Made by a program: the position numbers and the translations under genes
Part shown: positions 54,852 to 62,695 of the stretch, one piece after another
How the letters are laid out: every line of letters begins with the position of its first letter
Numbering within the stretch: position 1 is the first letter of the stretch
Notes under the pieces: model-generated
What the model was told of the DNA's origin: nothing
Databases searched by the model: none
What the model saw: the letters and a program-made list of their open reading frames with translations, nothing else
Assembly: GCA_963701375.1 (NCBI GenBank)
Contig: CAVOZT010000005.1
Location: 372,001-436,000, forward strand
Length of the DNA stretch: 64,000 bases
Direction of reading: 5' to 3'
Origin: CAVXTF01 sp963701375
Lineage (GTDB): Bacteria > Actinomycetota > Acidimicrobiia > Acidimicrobiales > CAVXTF01

Positions 54852-54997
54852 GAACCTGAGTGTGACCTGTGTCTCGTGAAAACGGTGTCTACGAGCGCGA
54901 GTAACGCGTGAAAAGAGCGTGAATGGGCGGCCCCGGTACTCTGTCCGGTAGCGGATTTGAGCTTGAACACGGTGGTCAGTAGACCGGAGAGAGCAGG
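54852..54997. promoter_or_regulatory. Divergent kdp promoter region with CGTGAA direct repeats
   Basis: The 146 bases between the head of kdpFABC and the kdpD kinase gene should hold both promoters. GCGTGAA occurs at 54906-54912 and again at 54917-54923, exactly 11 bases apart. TCGTGAA lies at 54874-54880. Two sites one helical turn apart in direct orientation suit an OmpR/PhoB-type regulator such as KdpE. Binding is inferred. Confidence 0.45.
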
Positions 54998-56476
54998 ATG
55001 ATCTCGGTTCGTCGCAGTGTCACGGGGTCATCGGTTGCGGTGGTACTCATCGCAGTCCTGACCGGGGTCATGGTCCCGTTCCGCGACCATCTCGCCGTTG
55101 CGACGCCTGGCCTCGTTCTCATCCTCCCCGTAGTCGTGGGCACGATGGTTGGCGGACTCGCGGCGGGATTGGTGGCCGTCGTCGTCGGATCCGTCGTCTA
55201 CGACCTGGTTTTCATCCCTCCCTACGGGACGCTCGCGGTAGCGCACGCTCAGTACTGGTTCACGCTTGCCGTCTACGCGGTCGTGATGTTGATAGTCGTC
55301 CGTCTGGTCAATGCGCTCGACTTAGCCCGGGCAGACGCAGTCGTGCACGAGACGGAGGCGAGGCGGCTCTTCGAGCTTTCGGAGCTTCTGGTACAGGACC
55401 GCACGGTTGCCGACCTGGTGCAGACCATCGTCGTGACGGTTCGTTCGGTGTTCGGAACACGCGGGGTGGCTCTTCTGCTGCCGGTAGACGACCGCCTGGA
55501 GGTGGTGGCCTCCTCGGGCGAACCGTTTTCGGACAGCGAGCTCAAAGCGCTCGCATCGTCTTCGGGGCTGCCGGTAGGGCTCGGCACGAACATGCAGGGT
55601 GGTGACGAGCCTCGCGCCGTCGCCCTCAGCACTCCCGGTGGTCCTGTCGGTCTCCTGGTCCTTCACAACGTCCCCGGTGCACTCCACGACCGCGAGCTGC
55701 TCATGACGTTCGCAAACCACCTCGCGTTGGCTCTGGAACGCGCACAGCTGCGCCAGACCGCGCTTCACGTAGACACGCTCGAAGAGGTCGACAGGCTGCG
55801 GCGGTCACTTGTAAGTGCCGTCTCGCACGACCTGCGTACCCCGCTTGCGACCATCAAGATCGCCATATCCAGTCTGCTCGATTCCGACTCGAAGCTTTCG
55901 GCCTCAGATCGGAGCGAGATGCTCGCTCTCGTCGAGGGCCAGGCCGATCGTCTCGACAGGCTTGTGACCAATCTTCTCGACATGACCCGAATCCAGGCGG
56001 GAGCGCTCGAACCGCGTCACCAGGCGGCGGGATTGGACGAGATCATCGATGACGCAGTCGGGGCCCTTGGTCCCGCAAACGGGCCGGCCAACCTTCACGT
56101 CGATCTGCCCGACGACCTACCGCTCGTCGACGTCGACAGAGTTCTCATCGGTCAGGCGCTCGCAAACCTGCTCGAGAACGCCGCAAGGTTCGCGCCTGAC
56201 GGCACGCCGGTGACCGTGCGCGCCGTCTCCACACCAACCACTGTGCGGGTGAGTGTGGAGGACCAGGGTCCTGGCGTCCCCCCCTCCGACCGCGAGGGGC
56301 TCTTCGAAATGTTCAGCCGCCGTGACGCAGGTGGACGCGCCGGTCTCGGTCTCGCGATCGCAAAGGCCTTCGTGGAAGCCCACGGCAAGCACATTTGGCT
56401 CGAGGAATCCCCGTCGGGGGGCGCCCGTTTCGCATTCGATCTTCCAAGAGCGACATCACTCGTGGCGGCTTCGTGA
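54998..56476 (+). CDS. kdpD: KdpD C-terminal half: membrane sensor histidine kinase
   Basis: 492 residues, divergent from the kdp structural genes. The DUF4118 four-helix region (VAVVLIAVLTGVMVPFRDHL, VGTMVGGLAAGLVAVVVGSV, FTLAVYAVVMLIVVRLVNAL) is followed by a GAF domain (about 130-250) and a HisKA/HATPase core. The phospho-His lies in SAVSHDLRTPLATIKIAISS, the N box in ANLLENAARFAPDG, and G boxes in VEDQGPGVPPSD and RAGLGLAIAKAFVEAHG. It lacks the N-terminal KdpD and USP domains, found in 48918-50204. It is coupled to kdpE by GTGA. Confidence 0.9.
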   Translation: MISVRRSVTGSSVAVVLIAVLTGVMVPFRDHLAVATPGLVLILPVVVGTMVGGLAAGLVAVVVGSVVYDLVFIPPYGTLAVAHAQYWFTLAVYAVVMLIVVRLVNALDLARADAVVHETEARRLFELSELLVQDRTVADLVQTIVVTVRSVFGTRGVALLLPVDDRLEVVASSGEPFSDSELKALASSSGLPVGLGTNMQGGDEPRAVALSTPGGPVGLLVLHNVPGALHDRELLMTFANHLALALERAQLRQTALHVDTLEEVDRLRRSLVSAVSHDLRTPLATIKIAISSLLDSDSKLSASDRSEMLALVEGQADRLDRLVTNLLDMTRIQAGALEPRHQAAGLDEIIDDAVGALGPANGPANLHVDLPDDLPLVDVDRVLIGQALANLLENAARFAPDGTPVTVRAVSTPTTVRVSVEDQGPGVPPSDREGLFEMFSRRDAGGRAGLGLAIAKAFVEAHGKHIWLEESPSGGARFAFDLPRATSLVAAS

Positions 56477-57165
56477 GAGAAAAGCCCCGCGTGCTCGTCG
56501 TGGACGATGACCGCGCACTTCTACGCGCGTTGAGCGTCGGGCTCTCCTCTCATGGTTACGAGGTTGTGACGGCAAGCGACGGATCAAGCGGCATTACCCA
56601 TACCGCGCTAGACGAGCCGGATGTCGTGCTTCTGGACCTTGGCCTCCCGGACATCGACGGCCTCGATGTCTGCAGTCGCATCCGGCAGTGGACCGACGTA
56701 CCGGTCATCGTGCTTTCAGCCGCGGGCAGCGAGCAGCGCAAGGTCTCCGCGTTGGACGGGGGTGCGGACGACTACGTGACGAAGCCGTTCGGCATGGCCG
56801 AGCTCGAGGCGCGCATCCGCGCGGCATTGCGGCACCGCTCGAAACCCGATTCCAAGAACGAGGAAACGGAGCTCGACGTCGGCGTCATCCACATCGACCT
56901 CGTGCACCACGAGGCTCGCGTCTCCGGCAAGCTCGTCGAGCTCACCAGCAAGGAATTCGACATCCTCGCGTTCTTGGCGCGGCACGCCGGCAGGCTGTGC
57001 ACCCAACGCATGATCCTCGAGCAGGTCTGGGGCGCGGGCTACGGAACCGAGTCGCAGTATCTGCGTGTCTATGTCTACAGATTGAGGCGCAAGCTCGGTA
57101 AGGAGGGTGGGCGACTGCTTCGCACGTCTCCCGGGGTGGGCTACACGTTGGGCGACCCCGTCTGA
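56473..57165 (+). CDS. kdpE: KdpE response regulator
   Basis: 230 residues. The receiver domain has VLVVDDDRALLRALSVGLSS, the phospho-Asp in DVVLLDLGLPDIDGLDVCSR, and the Lys of DDYVTKPFGMAELEARI. The OmpR-type winged helix follows: VELTSKEFDILAFLARHAGR, QRMILEQVWGAGYGTESQYL, RVYVYRLRRKL. It starts at GTG 56473 overlapping the kinase stop. It would activate kdpFABC under K+ limitation or osmotic stress. The 3' end overlaps the convergent GNAT gene by 25 bases. Confidence 0.93.
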   Translation: MREKPRVLVVDDDRALLRALSVGLSSHGYEVVTASDGSSGITHTALDEPDVVLLDLGLPDIDGLDVCSRIRQWTDVPVIVLSAAGSEQRKVSALDGGADDYVTKPFGMAELEARIRAALRHRSKPDSKNEETELDVGVIHIDLVHHEARVSGKLVELTSKEFDILAFLARHAGRLCTQRMILEQVWGAGYGTESQYLRVYVYRLRRKLGKEGGRLLRTSPGVGYTLGDPV

Positions 57166-57689
57166 GTTCCGCTGACGTCCTCGCGAACAATGCCGTAAAT
57201 GAAGCTACTGCGCCACCGCCCATCCCGGAAGTGCGTACCCCGAAGTCGACCTTCCTGGCTGAACCCGCTCCGCTCGAGCGCCCGTTGCTCGGCGATGTTC
57301 TCGACCTCTGTAGCAGCCCAAACCCGGAATGCGCTCGTCGTCGAGAACAGATACTCGACCAGCAGCCGCTGCGAGGCGGCACCGGCACCGCGGCCGCGAA
57401 ACTCGGGGACGATCAGCACTCCGATCTCCCAGGCCCCTGGCCCGGGACGCTCGGTCTCGCGCCAGTCAACCCAACCGACGAGCACGTCGTCGTCGACGGT
57501 GACGACGGCGAGGCAATAGGGGCTCGACCCGAGCAGCCCGTCGTGTTCCCAGCGCTGCCGGTAGCGGCCCGACTGTTTGAACCCGGTCCACTCGAACGGC
57601 TCCGACAACGCAGGATCAGTGGCGAAACGATCGAACAGCTCCAGGTCGGGCTCGGCGAAGGGGCGAAGCCGCACGGGCAACCGGTCCAT
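57141..57689 (-). CDS. GNAT N-acetyltransferase
   Basis: 182 residues from ATG 57689. The GNAT fold shows VRLRPFAEPDLELFDRFATD, DVLVGWVDWRETERPGPGAW, the acetyl-CoA site EIGVLIVPEFRGRGAGAASQ with R-G-x-G-A, and NIAEQRALERSGFSQEGRLR. This is the RimJ/RimL-type subgroup that acetylates N-termini, antibiotics or small amines. The substrate cannot be told. Convergent with kdpE, with slight overlap. Confidence 0.88.
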   Translation of the reverse strand: MDRLPVRLRPFAEPDLELFDRFATDPALSEPFEWTGFKQSGRYRQRWEHDGLLGSSPYCLAVVTVDDDVLVGWVDWRETERPGPGAWEIGVLIVPEFRGRGAGAASQRLLVEYLFSTTSAFRVWAATEVENIAEQRALERSGFSQEGRLRGTHFRDGRWRSSFIYGIVREDVSGTQTGSPNV

Positions 57690-57785
57690 GCAGCATTCTC
57701 GCGCCGCACTCCCTTCACCCCATCGAAAGAGTCCGCATCGGAGGTGCCGCACTCACCGAAGTCAAAAGCGCTGGACGAGAAGTTT

Positions 57786-58647
57786 CTAGGCCAACGCGGG
57801 CATTGGGAAGATGTGCGGCTCACCTGCAGTCGCCGCCATCGCCTCGTTGCATTCTTTCTCGTCCATCGGGGACGCGCTCGCAGCTGAACGGAAGACCGCG
57901 GGCAGAAGCTCCAGATCGCCCGGAGTGCACAACGCGTGGACGCCCGGCACCGACAGGACGAACCGGATGTTGCGGTCGAGAACCTCTTCTCTGACGTACG
58001 GCTCGTACCAGGTGTCCGACGTGTGGGTCCGCTCGCCCCAGGGTCGGGCCGCTGCACTTGATGGCCATTACGCCGACGTTCCGAATCTCAGCTTCTTCGA
58101 GCAACTTCTCCGCAGAGCGGCGGTAGGCGGTATCGGCCCACAGACGCGGGTTGACGGGGAACATGACGGTGTCGAGGTCGTAACGGCGCAACGCCTCGAG
58201 GTGCGCCTCTGGCGCCGTCAGATTGTGGCCAGTTATCCCGACGAACCTGCAGAGTCCCTCGTCGCGCGAACGTAGGAGCACTTCGACGGCGCGGCCACGC
58301 GCTTCGAGCTCGTCGAGATCGGTGACAGCGTGAAGTTGATACAGGTCGAAGCTCTCGCAATGAAGAAGGCGAAGCGAGTTCTCGAGCTGAGCGCGTACAC
58401 CGTTTGGATCCTTGCGCTGCGTCTTGCATGCGACGAACAACCGGTCACGCGCCGCGCCGACCTAAGGCCCGAGGAGCTCTTCTGCGCTTCCGTAACGCGG
58501 GGCCACGTCGAGGTGGTTGACACCCGCGGCCAGCGCGGAGGCGAAGTACTCGGCAGCCTGTTCGGGGTTCGACCGCGCGAACGCCGCACCTCCGAGTATC
58601 GCGACCGAAGACTGGTGGCCCGTGCGTCCGAGGGTGCGCGTCTGCAT
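57786..58647 (-). pseudogene. Aldo/keto reductase with in-frame stop and frameshift
   Basis: It starts MQTRTLGRTGHQSSVAILGG, with GVNHLDVAPRYGSAEELLGP, then TAG at 58462-58464. The same frame resumes VGAARDRLFVACKTQ, SLRLLHCESFDLYQLHAVTD and GVMAIKCSGPTLG. Near 58045 the frame shifts; in the new frame the expected tail ending in ATAGEPHIFPMPALA is found, with TAG at 57786-57788. The catalytic Asp/Tyr/Lys/His set appears mostly present, but two lesions prevent a full product. The family is the AKR type with a C-terminal Cys-containing tail. Confidence 0.85.
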
Positions 58648-58705
58648 GGATCGAAAGTTAGACGTCTCCAGATGTTTGCGCTCGGGTCAGCGGGTGGCGC
58701 CCTTA

Positions 58706-59837
58706 TCAATTCGCAAAGCGCGCTGGTGACAGAGACGCAATCTGCTCTGGCACCGAACCCGATACAACGGATTCGGCGACCAGGGCGGCGGTGTAGGGCC
58801 CGAGGAGAAGGCCTTCCGTGCCGTGCCCCGTGGCCACGTGCACATTCGACCAGTCGGGCAGGCGGCCGAGGACCGGCCGGTCGTCCTTCGAGCTCGGGCG
58901 GAGCCCGACCCGAACCTCTGAGAAGGTCGCAGCGGCCAGCCCTGGAGCGGTGCGTAATCCCTCGCGAAGCAGCTCGTGGATGCCGCCAGCGGTCGGTCTC
59001 GTGTCGAATCCGGCGCGTGCCTCGAGGGTTCCGCCACAGGCGATTCGGCCTCCCGGCCACGGGACCAGGTAGTGGCTCATGACAGGTTGAACTATCGGCC
59101 AGCTCGCGGTGTCGGCTCCGGGAAGCGTCATGTGGAGGATTTGGCCCTTCATCGGGCTGATGGGCAGGCGCGCTCCGAGCTGATCCGCGAACTGCGAGGA
59201 CCACGCGCCGCCGGCGATGACCACCTCTCCGGCCGAGAGCGGTCCGTCGGTGGTCGCGACCCCGAGAGCACGACCCTCGACGAGCTCGAGCGAGATCACT
59301 TCTCCGTCCACGCTTCGAAGTCCCCGACTTCGGGCGGCGACCGATATCGCCTCGGTCGCCCTCCTCCCGTCTATGCGCGCCGCAATTGGGTTGAATAGGG
59401 CCGAACGCACCAGTCCGAGCGGGGAACGCGCTGACCGCCTCATCGGGACCGATCTCGGTCACGACTCCCGGCGTACGGCGGGCAGCGAGCGCGGCCCCTG
59501 CGGCGAACCACTCGTCTTCGCCCTCGGAGGTGGAGATTCGAATCAGCCCGCACACCTCGACTCCCGTCCCTCCGGCGCCATCCTCGGCCACCCGTTCGCT
59601 GAGAATGCCGTGATGTTCCCCGGCGGACCGGGCGAGCGTCGCCCAAGCGTCGTCGGGGTCTAGGAACGTCTCGGGTGACAGGATTCCAGCCCCGGCGTCG
59701 GTGGCCCTGCCCTCGTGGTGCCGATCGACCAGCGCGACGTCGAGACCCCGCGTGACCAGCTCGTACGAGAGCGCCATGCCCACGAGACCACCACCGACCA
59801 CCACGACATCGGAGGACCGCTTGCCGGCTCCAGCCAC
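58706..59837 (-). pseudogene. Glycine oxidase/DAO-type FAD enzyme, one frameshift
   Basis: ATG-like start at 59837 opens SSDVVVVGGGLVGMALSYEL, the FAD Rossmann motif, with VTRGLDVALVDRHH and ATDAGAGILSPETF. After TEIGPDEAVSAFP the frame shifts near 59420. The rest is in a second frame: LVRSALFNPIAARIDGRRAT, VVIAGGAWSSQFADQLGARL, HYLVPWPGGRIACGGTLEAR, PDWSNVHVATGHGTEGLLLG. Combined length (about 375 residues) fits ThiO/glycine oxidase. It would oxidise glycine or another amino acid for thiamin synthesis or catabolism. One indel repair would restore it. Confidence 0.85.
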
Positions 59838-59883
59838 TCGCCCGACGGTAGCGCCGCGTCGACCGTACAGTCGCCAAAATCTG

Positions 59884-59910
59884 TTACACTCCCAAAACGT
59901 AAGTGTGTAA
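59884..59910. promoter_or_regulatory. Inverted repeat ahead of the gene at 59941
   Basis: TTACACT at 59884-59890 is mirrored by AGTGTGTAA at 59902-59910 (one extra TG). The near-palindrome lies 30 bases upstream of the next start and next to the divergent FAD enzyme gene. It may be the operator for the putative DNA-binding protein encoded downstream. Inference. Confidence 0.4.
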
Positions 59911-59940
59911 TCAAGAAATCAAGATCGAATGGAGTTAAGA

Positions 59941-60585
59941 ATGAGACACGGAGGATTCGCCCCAGGTCGCGGGCGAGGTGGTCCGAGGCGCATGAGGGGC
60001 CGTTACGGCCCTGCGCGCGAACAGAGGACGACCGCCGAGCAGCGCCAGCAGATCAAGGCATGGTTCACGGGGCGCCTGCCAGACGGTTGGTACAAGGGAA
60101 CACCGCAGGTCACGGTCGACGACGACGAGATTCTGATCGTCGGGACGCTGCCGGACCTGACGTTGGAGAAGGACACATCTGACGAAGACCGGCGCACTGC
60201 CGAGCAGGCACGCGTCACGCGCTTTCGCGAGGACACCCGCGAGGAGCGCATGCGCATAGCCGACGAGGCTCAGAACTCGTTCAACCGTCACGTGTCGTGG
60301 GGAGCGAGTGTCGGGGAGACCGACGAGCGGTTCACCACGGCGAGCGTGCCGGTCATGACGAGGCTCCGCATCGACGAGCGCCAAGTTCTCGACACGCTGA
60401 TCGACGCCGGCGTCGCCCGGAGCCGGAGCGAGGCTCTGGCGTGGTGCGTACGGTTGGTCGGCGACAACGAGTCGAGTTGGATCGCAGACCTGCGTTCGGC
60501 GTTCGAGCAGGTAGAGCGCGTCAGGGCACAAGGGCCGTCTTCTGAAGCCGGCCCCGCGGCCGAGGACAAGGGGTCTACCTCTTAA
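59941..60585 (+). CDS. Putative ribbon-helix-helix regulator with Gly/Arg-rich N-terminus
   Basis: 214 residues from ATG 59941 (GGAG seven bases upstream; an ATG at 59929 has none). The start is Gly/Arg-rich (MRHGGFAPGRGRGGPRRMRG). Next comes a compact domain (AWFTGRLPDGWYKGTPQVTV, DDDEILIVGTLPDL) and a helical acidic stretch. The C-terminal VMTRLRIDERQVLDTLIDAG, then VARSRSEALAWCVRLVGDNE, looks like a ribbon-helix-helix dimer unit. Similar proteins occur in actinobacteria without known function. A palindrome just upstream suggests autoregulation. Confidence 0.6.
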   Translation: MRHGGFAPGRGRGGPRRMRGRYGPAREQRTTAEQRQQIKAWFTGRLPDGWYKGTPQVTVDDDEILIVGTLPDLTLEKDTSDEDRRTAEQARVTRFREDTREERMRIADEAQNSFNRHVSWGASVGETDERFTTASVPVMTRLRIDERQVLDTLIDAGVARSRSEALAWCVRLVGDNESSWIADLRSAFEQVERVRAQGPSSEAGPAAEDKGSTS

Positions 60586-60623
60586 CCATCTCGGTTTTGC
60601 GACGCGAGTGGGTCGGCGGGAGC

Positions 60624-61631
60624 TCAGGCGTCTCGTGTGGCGGCGCGCCATGCTCCGAGCGCCAGCCATCCCGCGACCCACGCGGTGATCACGATCGCCA
60701 GGCCGAACACCGGCATGGGCGGTATTCCCAACAGACTTCCCATGTCGCCTCCACCGCCCCCACCGCCGCCGATGCCGATCAGGCCGGAGGGTTCGAGTTG
60801 CGCCATCGCCACGCCGACGAACGCGCGCTGAAGGTTGACGAGGTGCGGGATGTTCACCCCGCTCAAAAGAGGCGTGAGTATCAGCTGCATCGCGATCAGG
60901 ACTGCGATGGTCGCCGACCTCGATCCGGTCAATGAGCCGAGACCGAGACCGATCACGAACGCCACCACGACCTGAAGCATCAACCAGAGTCCGACGAGCA
61001 CCATCAGATGGATCGACGGTGCGGCCGGTTCCAGGACGACGTGCGGGAGGACGGTTATGCCCCCGTGGCTGGATGTCGCCGCCTTGATACCTGCCAGTGT
61101 TTGGATACTGCCGCTCGGTGAGAAGTAGGAGGCCACTACCGCCTCGATCGCGTATGCGAAAGCAGTGATCGGGATGATGAGCATCAGTCCCGCAGGAACT
61201 TTGGCGATGAACAGGGCGAGGCGCGAACGGCCGGTCGCTACGAGGTGGCGGAACACCCCGTCGGACAGATCGGTCGATCCCGCGGCGGCACCAACCAGCA
61301 CGGCGGAGATCCCGAAGAGCTGGATGAACGCGAGGCTGAGCCCCCTGAACTTGCGCAATCCGCCGGCAGGCCCGTAGGTGTTCGGGTCCGCGGCGTGCAG
61401 GATCAGGAATATCGCATCGATCACGACGAGGATGCCGAGCGACAGTATGAGCACCGCGACTATCAGGCCGCGCCGCTTGCGAAGCTCGAGCAGCTTGGAG
61501 GAGATGAGCCTCCAGGGAGGCACGATCGATCCCCGCGGGTCGCGTCCTACGGCGACGGGCCTTCGTGGCGACGGCGCAACGGTGGCCACGGTGTCGACCG
61601 CCCCGGCCTGAGGTGTGCCAGCGTCGCTCAT
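60624..61631 (-). CDS. ABC transporter permease
   Basis: 335 residues, starting at an ATG that overlaps the ATPase stop (ATGA). After a basic N-terminus are six helices, for example GLIVAVLILSLGILVVIDAI, AFIQLFGISAVLVGAAAGST, AGLMLIIPITAFAYAIEAVV and LMVLVGLWLMLQVVVAFVIG. A Gly run (GIGGGGGGGGDMG) lies in a loop near residue 300. The layout matches ABC-2 type exporters with an unknown substrate (often drugs or peptides). It pairs with 61628-62695. Confidence 0.85.
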   Translation of the reverse strand: MSDAGTPQAGAVDTVATVAPSPRRPVAVGRDPRGSIVPPWRLISSKLLELRKRRGLIVAVLILSLGILVVIDAIFLILHAADPNTYGPAGGLRKFRGLSLAFIQLFGISAVLVGAAAGSTDLSDGVFRHLVATGRSRLALFIAKVPAGLMLIIPITAFAYAIEAVVASYFSPSGSIQTLAGIKAATSSHGGITVLPHVVLEPAAPSIHLMVLVGLWLMLQVVVAFVIGLGLGSLTGSRSATIAVLIAMQLILTPLLSGVNIPHLVNLQRAFVGVAMAQLEPSGLIGIGGGGGGGGDMGSLLGIPPMPVFGLAIVITAWVAGWLALGAWRAATRDA

Positions 61632-62695
61632 GACGTGGACCCTGGCCCTTCCTCGGTGCCCGGCGCGCCGAGTCGAGTGGTCACCGACAGGAACCAATCC
61701 TCGAGCGATGCGCGAACCGGCTGAAGCCGGTAGACCGAAACGCCCTCTGCGACGAGGCGCCGGTTGATCTCTGCCACGTGATCACGGGACGATCCGGCGG
61801 TGAGCGTCACCCCGAGCCCCTGCGGCCCGGCCTGAATCCCGGCCACGACGGGGACGCCCGCCACCTCGCGGATTGCCGCAACCACCTGGTGAGCGCGCTC
61901 CACCTGGTCGCATTCGATCTGGAGCCCTACCGTCGTTGCCTGGAGGAGCTCGTCGATCGTTCCCTGACGAACGATCCGGCCCCGATCGACGATCGCCACC
62001 GCGTCACACGTCCGCTGGATCTCGTCGAGAAGGTGTGACGAGAGCACGACGGTCCGTCCTTCGCTCACGAAATCGAGGATCATCTGTCGCATCTCGCGCA
62101 TGCCCGCCGGATCGAGGCCGTTCATCGGCTCGTCGAGCACGAGTAGCTCGGGATCCCCGAGGAGGCAGGCGGCCACACCGAGTCGCTGGCGCATACCCAT
62201 CGAGTAGCGCGAGACCCGGTCATCGGCCCTCTCGGCAAGCCCGACGCGCTCTAGAGCGGGCCCGATGCGGCTCCTAGCTTCGGGTTCGCGAGCGGACGCG
62301 ATCACAATCAGGTTCTGGCGACCGGTCAGGTGGCGGTGGAATCGCGGCTCGTCAACGATCGCGCCCACTCGTGCTAGAGCGGTTGCACGTTGCTCCGGGA
62401 CGGGTAGGCCGAGAAGCGCCATCGAGCCCGCGTTTGCGCGGGTCAGTCCGAGAAGTAGTCGGATGAGCGTGGTCTTCCCCGCCCCGTTCGGACCGAGGTA
62501 GCCAAAAGCGCTACCACGTGGCACCTTCAGGTCCACCGAGTTGACGACCGTGTTGGAGCCGAAGCGCTTGGTGAGACCCCGTGTCTCGACAGCGAGCGAT
62601 TCGTCCGGGTGACCGTCAGCGAAGCCGCGGTCGAGTGCGACTGATTTCGTTGCGATTGTCAAAGCGCTATCCAATCCCCCGGCCGACGTCTGCAA
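61628..62695 (-). CDS. ABC transporter ATP-binding protein
   Basis: Up to 355 residues. The ATPase domain has LTKRFGSNTVVNSVDLKVPR, Walker A GYLGPNGAGKTTLIRLLLGL, the signature SRYSMGMRQRLGVAACLLGD, Walker B LLVLDEPMNGLDPAGMREMR and the switch His in VVLSSHLLDEIQ. A C-terminal accessory domain (about 245-330) is typical of DrrA/NatA-type exporters. The start is uncertain: TTG 62695 overlaps the upstream TPP gene by 29 bases, and TTG 62662 is an alternative. The two upstream lysine-poor stretches are not conserved. Confidence 0.9.
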   Translation of the reverse strand: MQTSAGGLDSALTIATKSVALDRGFADGHPDESLAVETRGLTKRFGSNTVVNSVDLKVPRGSAFGYLGPNGAGKTTLIRLLLGLTRANAGSMALLGLPVPEQRATALARVGAIVDEPRFHRHLTGRQNLIVIASAREPEARSRIGPALERVGLAERADDRVSRYSMGMRQRLGVAACLLGDPELLVLDEPMNGLDPAGMREMRQMILDFVSEGRTVVLSSHLLDEIQRTCDAVAIVDRGRIVRQGTIDELLQATTVGLQIECDQVERAHQVVAAIREVAGVPVVAGIQAGPQGLGVTLTAGSSRDHVAEINRRLVAEGVSVYRLQPVRASLEDWFLSVTTRLGAPGTEEGPGSTS

